Positions 6,819 through 7,181 of a stretch of DNA of 7,181 nucleotides are shown one piece after another. The notes below the pieces were generated by a model. That model made no database searches and was not told the DNA's origin. It worked only from the letters and a program-made list of their open reading frames with translations. The position numbers were made by a program, and so were the translations under genes. This DNA is from an uncultured Eubacteriales bacterium (GTDB lineage: Bacteria > Bacillota > Clostridia > Oscillospirales > CAG-272), in assembly GCA_900554225.1 (NCBI GenBank), contig USGH01000133.1, forward strand, positions 1-7,181, written 5' to 3'. Numbering within the stretch: the first letter of the stretch is position 1; every line of letters starts with the position of its first letter.

Positions 6819-6885
6819 GGGATTTCGGCACAAAATTATACCACCGCGCGCGATAAAGTTTTGTTGGAAATGTCATTGGAGGGGG

Positions 6886-6903
6886 CTTTGACTTGCAGTC
6901 TGC
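6886..6903 (+). repeat. Direct repeat, copy 1
   Basis: TTTGACTTGCAGTCTGC occurs here and again at 7003-7019; both follow a GGCTTT stretch. The two copies bracket the structured RNA candidate and lie about 116 bp apart. The GACTTGCAG part also occurs at the outer end of the right repeat arm (minus strand, near 5995-5985). Confidence 0.85.
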
Positions 6904-6980
6904 CTACCGAACAAGTTCGGCTTATTGAGCGCGGCAGGTACGATGATGCCAAGGCATCCAGTACCGAGCCGCGCGGCTTG

Positions 6981-7005
6981 GCTGTACTTACGGTACGGCT
7001 TTTTT
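6981..7005 (+). terminator. Intrinsic (rho-independent) terminator
   Basis: GCTGTAC (6981-6987), loop TTACG and GTACGGC (6993-6999) form a 7-bp stem with one G-U pair, followed directly by TTTTTT (7000-7005). This is a textbook + strand terminator, yet no + strand gene precedes it in the window. It therefore most likely ends a non-coding transcript or acts in a leader. Confidence 0.85.
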
Positions 7006-7019
7006 GACTTGCAGTCTGC
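7003..7019 (+). repeat. Direct repeat, copy 2
   Basis: This second copy of TTTGACTTGCAGTCTGC begins inside the terminator T-run and leads into repeat unit E. The placement mirrors the right arm, where a GACTTGCAG leader also precedes the repeat units. Confidence 0.85.
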
Positions 7020-7030
7020 TTATTTCCTTT

Positions 7031-7135
7031 GCTTTATTATAAGGAATCTACGTTATTCTTGAATTGTTTATCTTGGCTTTCTCAATGAGGAATACCGCAT
7101 CGCACTTGTAGATTTTATTGTTGCCTTGCGGCGCA
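7031..7135 (+). repeat. Repeat unit E (fifth copy)
   Basis: This unit begins GCTTTATTATAAGG, closely matching the opening of L1 (GGCTTATTATAAGG), then GTTATTCTTG, GGCTTTCTCAATGAGG, GAATACCGCATCGC, TGTAGATTTTATTG and a degenerate CCTTGCGGCGC. It shows that the family is not limited to the pair flanking the beta-helix gene. The remaining sequence to 7181 holds an imperfect hairpin (AAGGACTC with GAG and TCCTT, about 7152-7174) and no recognisable gene. Confidence 0.8.
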
Positions 7136-7181
7136 CCAAAGGACGAGGAAGAAGGACTCTGCGGAGCCCTCCTTCCCCATC

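Larger units (their letters stand above)
6884..7005 (+). ncRNA. Structured RNA candidate ending in an intrinsic terminator
   Basis: Three successive hairpins can be drawn. The first is CCGAAC-AA-GTTCGG (6907-6920). The second is a long arm of about 18 bp: GCGCGGC (6929-6935) with GCCGCGC (6968-6974), GGTAC (6937-6941) with GTACC (6961-6965), and GATGCC (6945-6950) with GGCATC (6953-6958), separated by small asymmetric internal loops. The third is the terminator at 6981-7005. No open frame with a ribosome binding site fits here. I recognise no known family. The 5' end is uncertain: only a weak promoter-like pair (TTGCAA 6813-6818, TATACC 6837-6842) lies upstream. It could be a small RNA or a leader whose gene lies beyond the window. 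Confidence 0.6.

Overview
The window looks like chromosomal DNA of a moderately GC-rich Firmicute, most likely a gut clostridium of the Oscillospirales (Ruminococcaceae-type) group. The reasons are a GdpP-type c-di-AMP phosphodiesterase with a membrane-protein gene just upstream (the layout of B. subtilis yybS-gdpP), a Bacillus-type xanthine phosphoribosyltransferase, strong AGGAG ribosome binding sites and consensus sigma-A promoters. The taxonomic placement is inference; no rRNA or marker gene is present.

Layout. 1-197: end of an intergenic region with a perfect-consensus extended -10 promoter. 198-1247 (+): polytopic membrane protein, probably YybS-like. 1341-3329 (+): gdpP. These two genes probably form one transcription unit from the promoter at 132-160. 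3341-3855: left arm of a composite repeat. 3872-5290 (-): cytoplasmic-looking right-handed beta-helix (pectate lyase/GH28-like) protein. 5381-5996: right arm of the same composite repeat, in opposite orientation. 6046-6624 (-): xpt, with its own promoter at 6789-6818 and a leader of about 158 nt that shows no purine aptamer. 6884-7019: compact, highly structured RNA-like segment on the + strand, ending in a textbook intrinsic terminator and bracketed by a 17-bp direct repeat. 7031-7135: a fifth copy of the repeat unit, followed by unassigned sequence to the window end.

How it fits together. The gdpP operon controls c-di-AMP levels and xpt salvages xanthine; both are core genes. Between and beside them is accessory material: a repeat family built from about 100-bp units, a near-identical core of about 110 bp and a diverged tail. 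Two inverted copies of this family enclose the single beta-helix gene. In Bacillus and relatives gdpP is normally followed by rplI and the replicative helicase gene, so the synteny breaks where the repeat begins, 12 bp after the gdpP stop. The most unusual items are the inverted-repeat/cargo arrangement and the structured + strand RNA at 6884-7019, which belongs to no RNA class I recognise.
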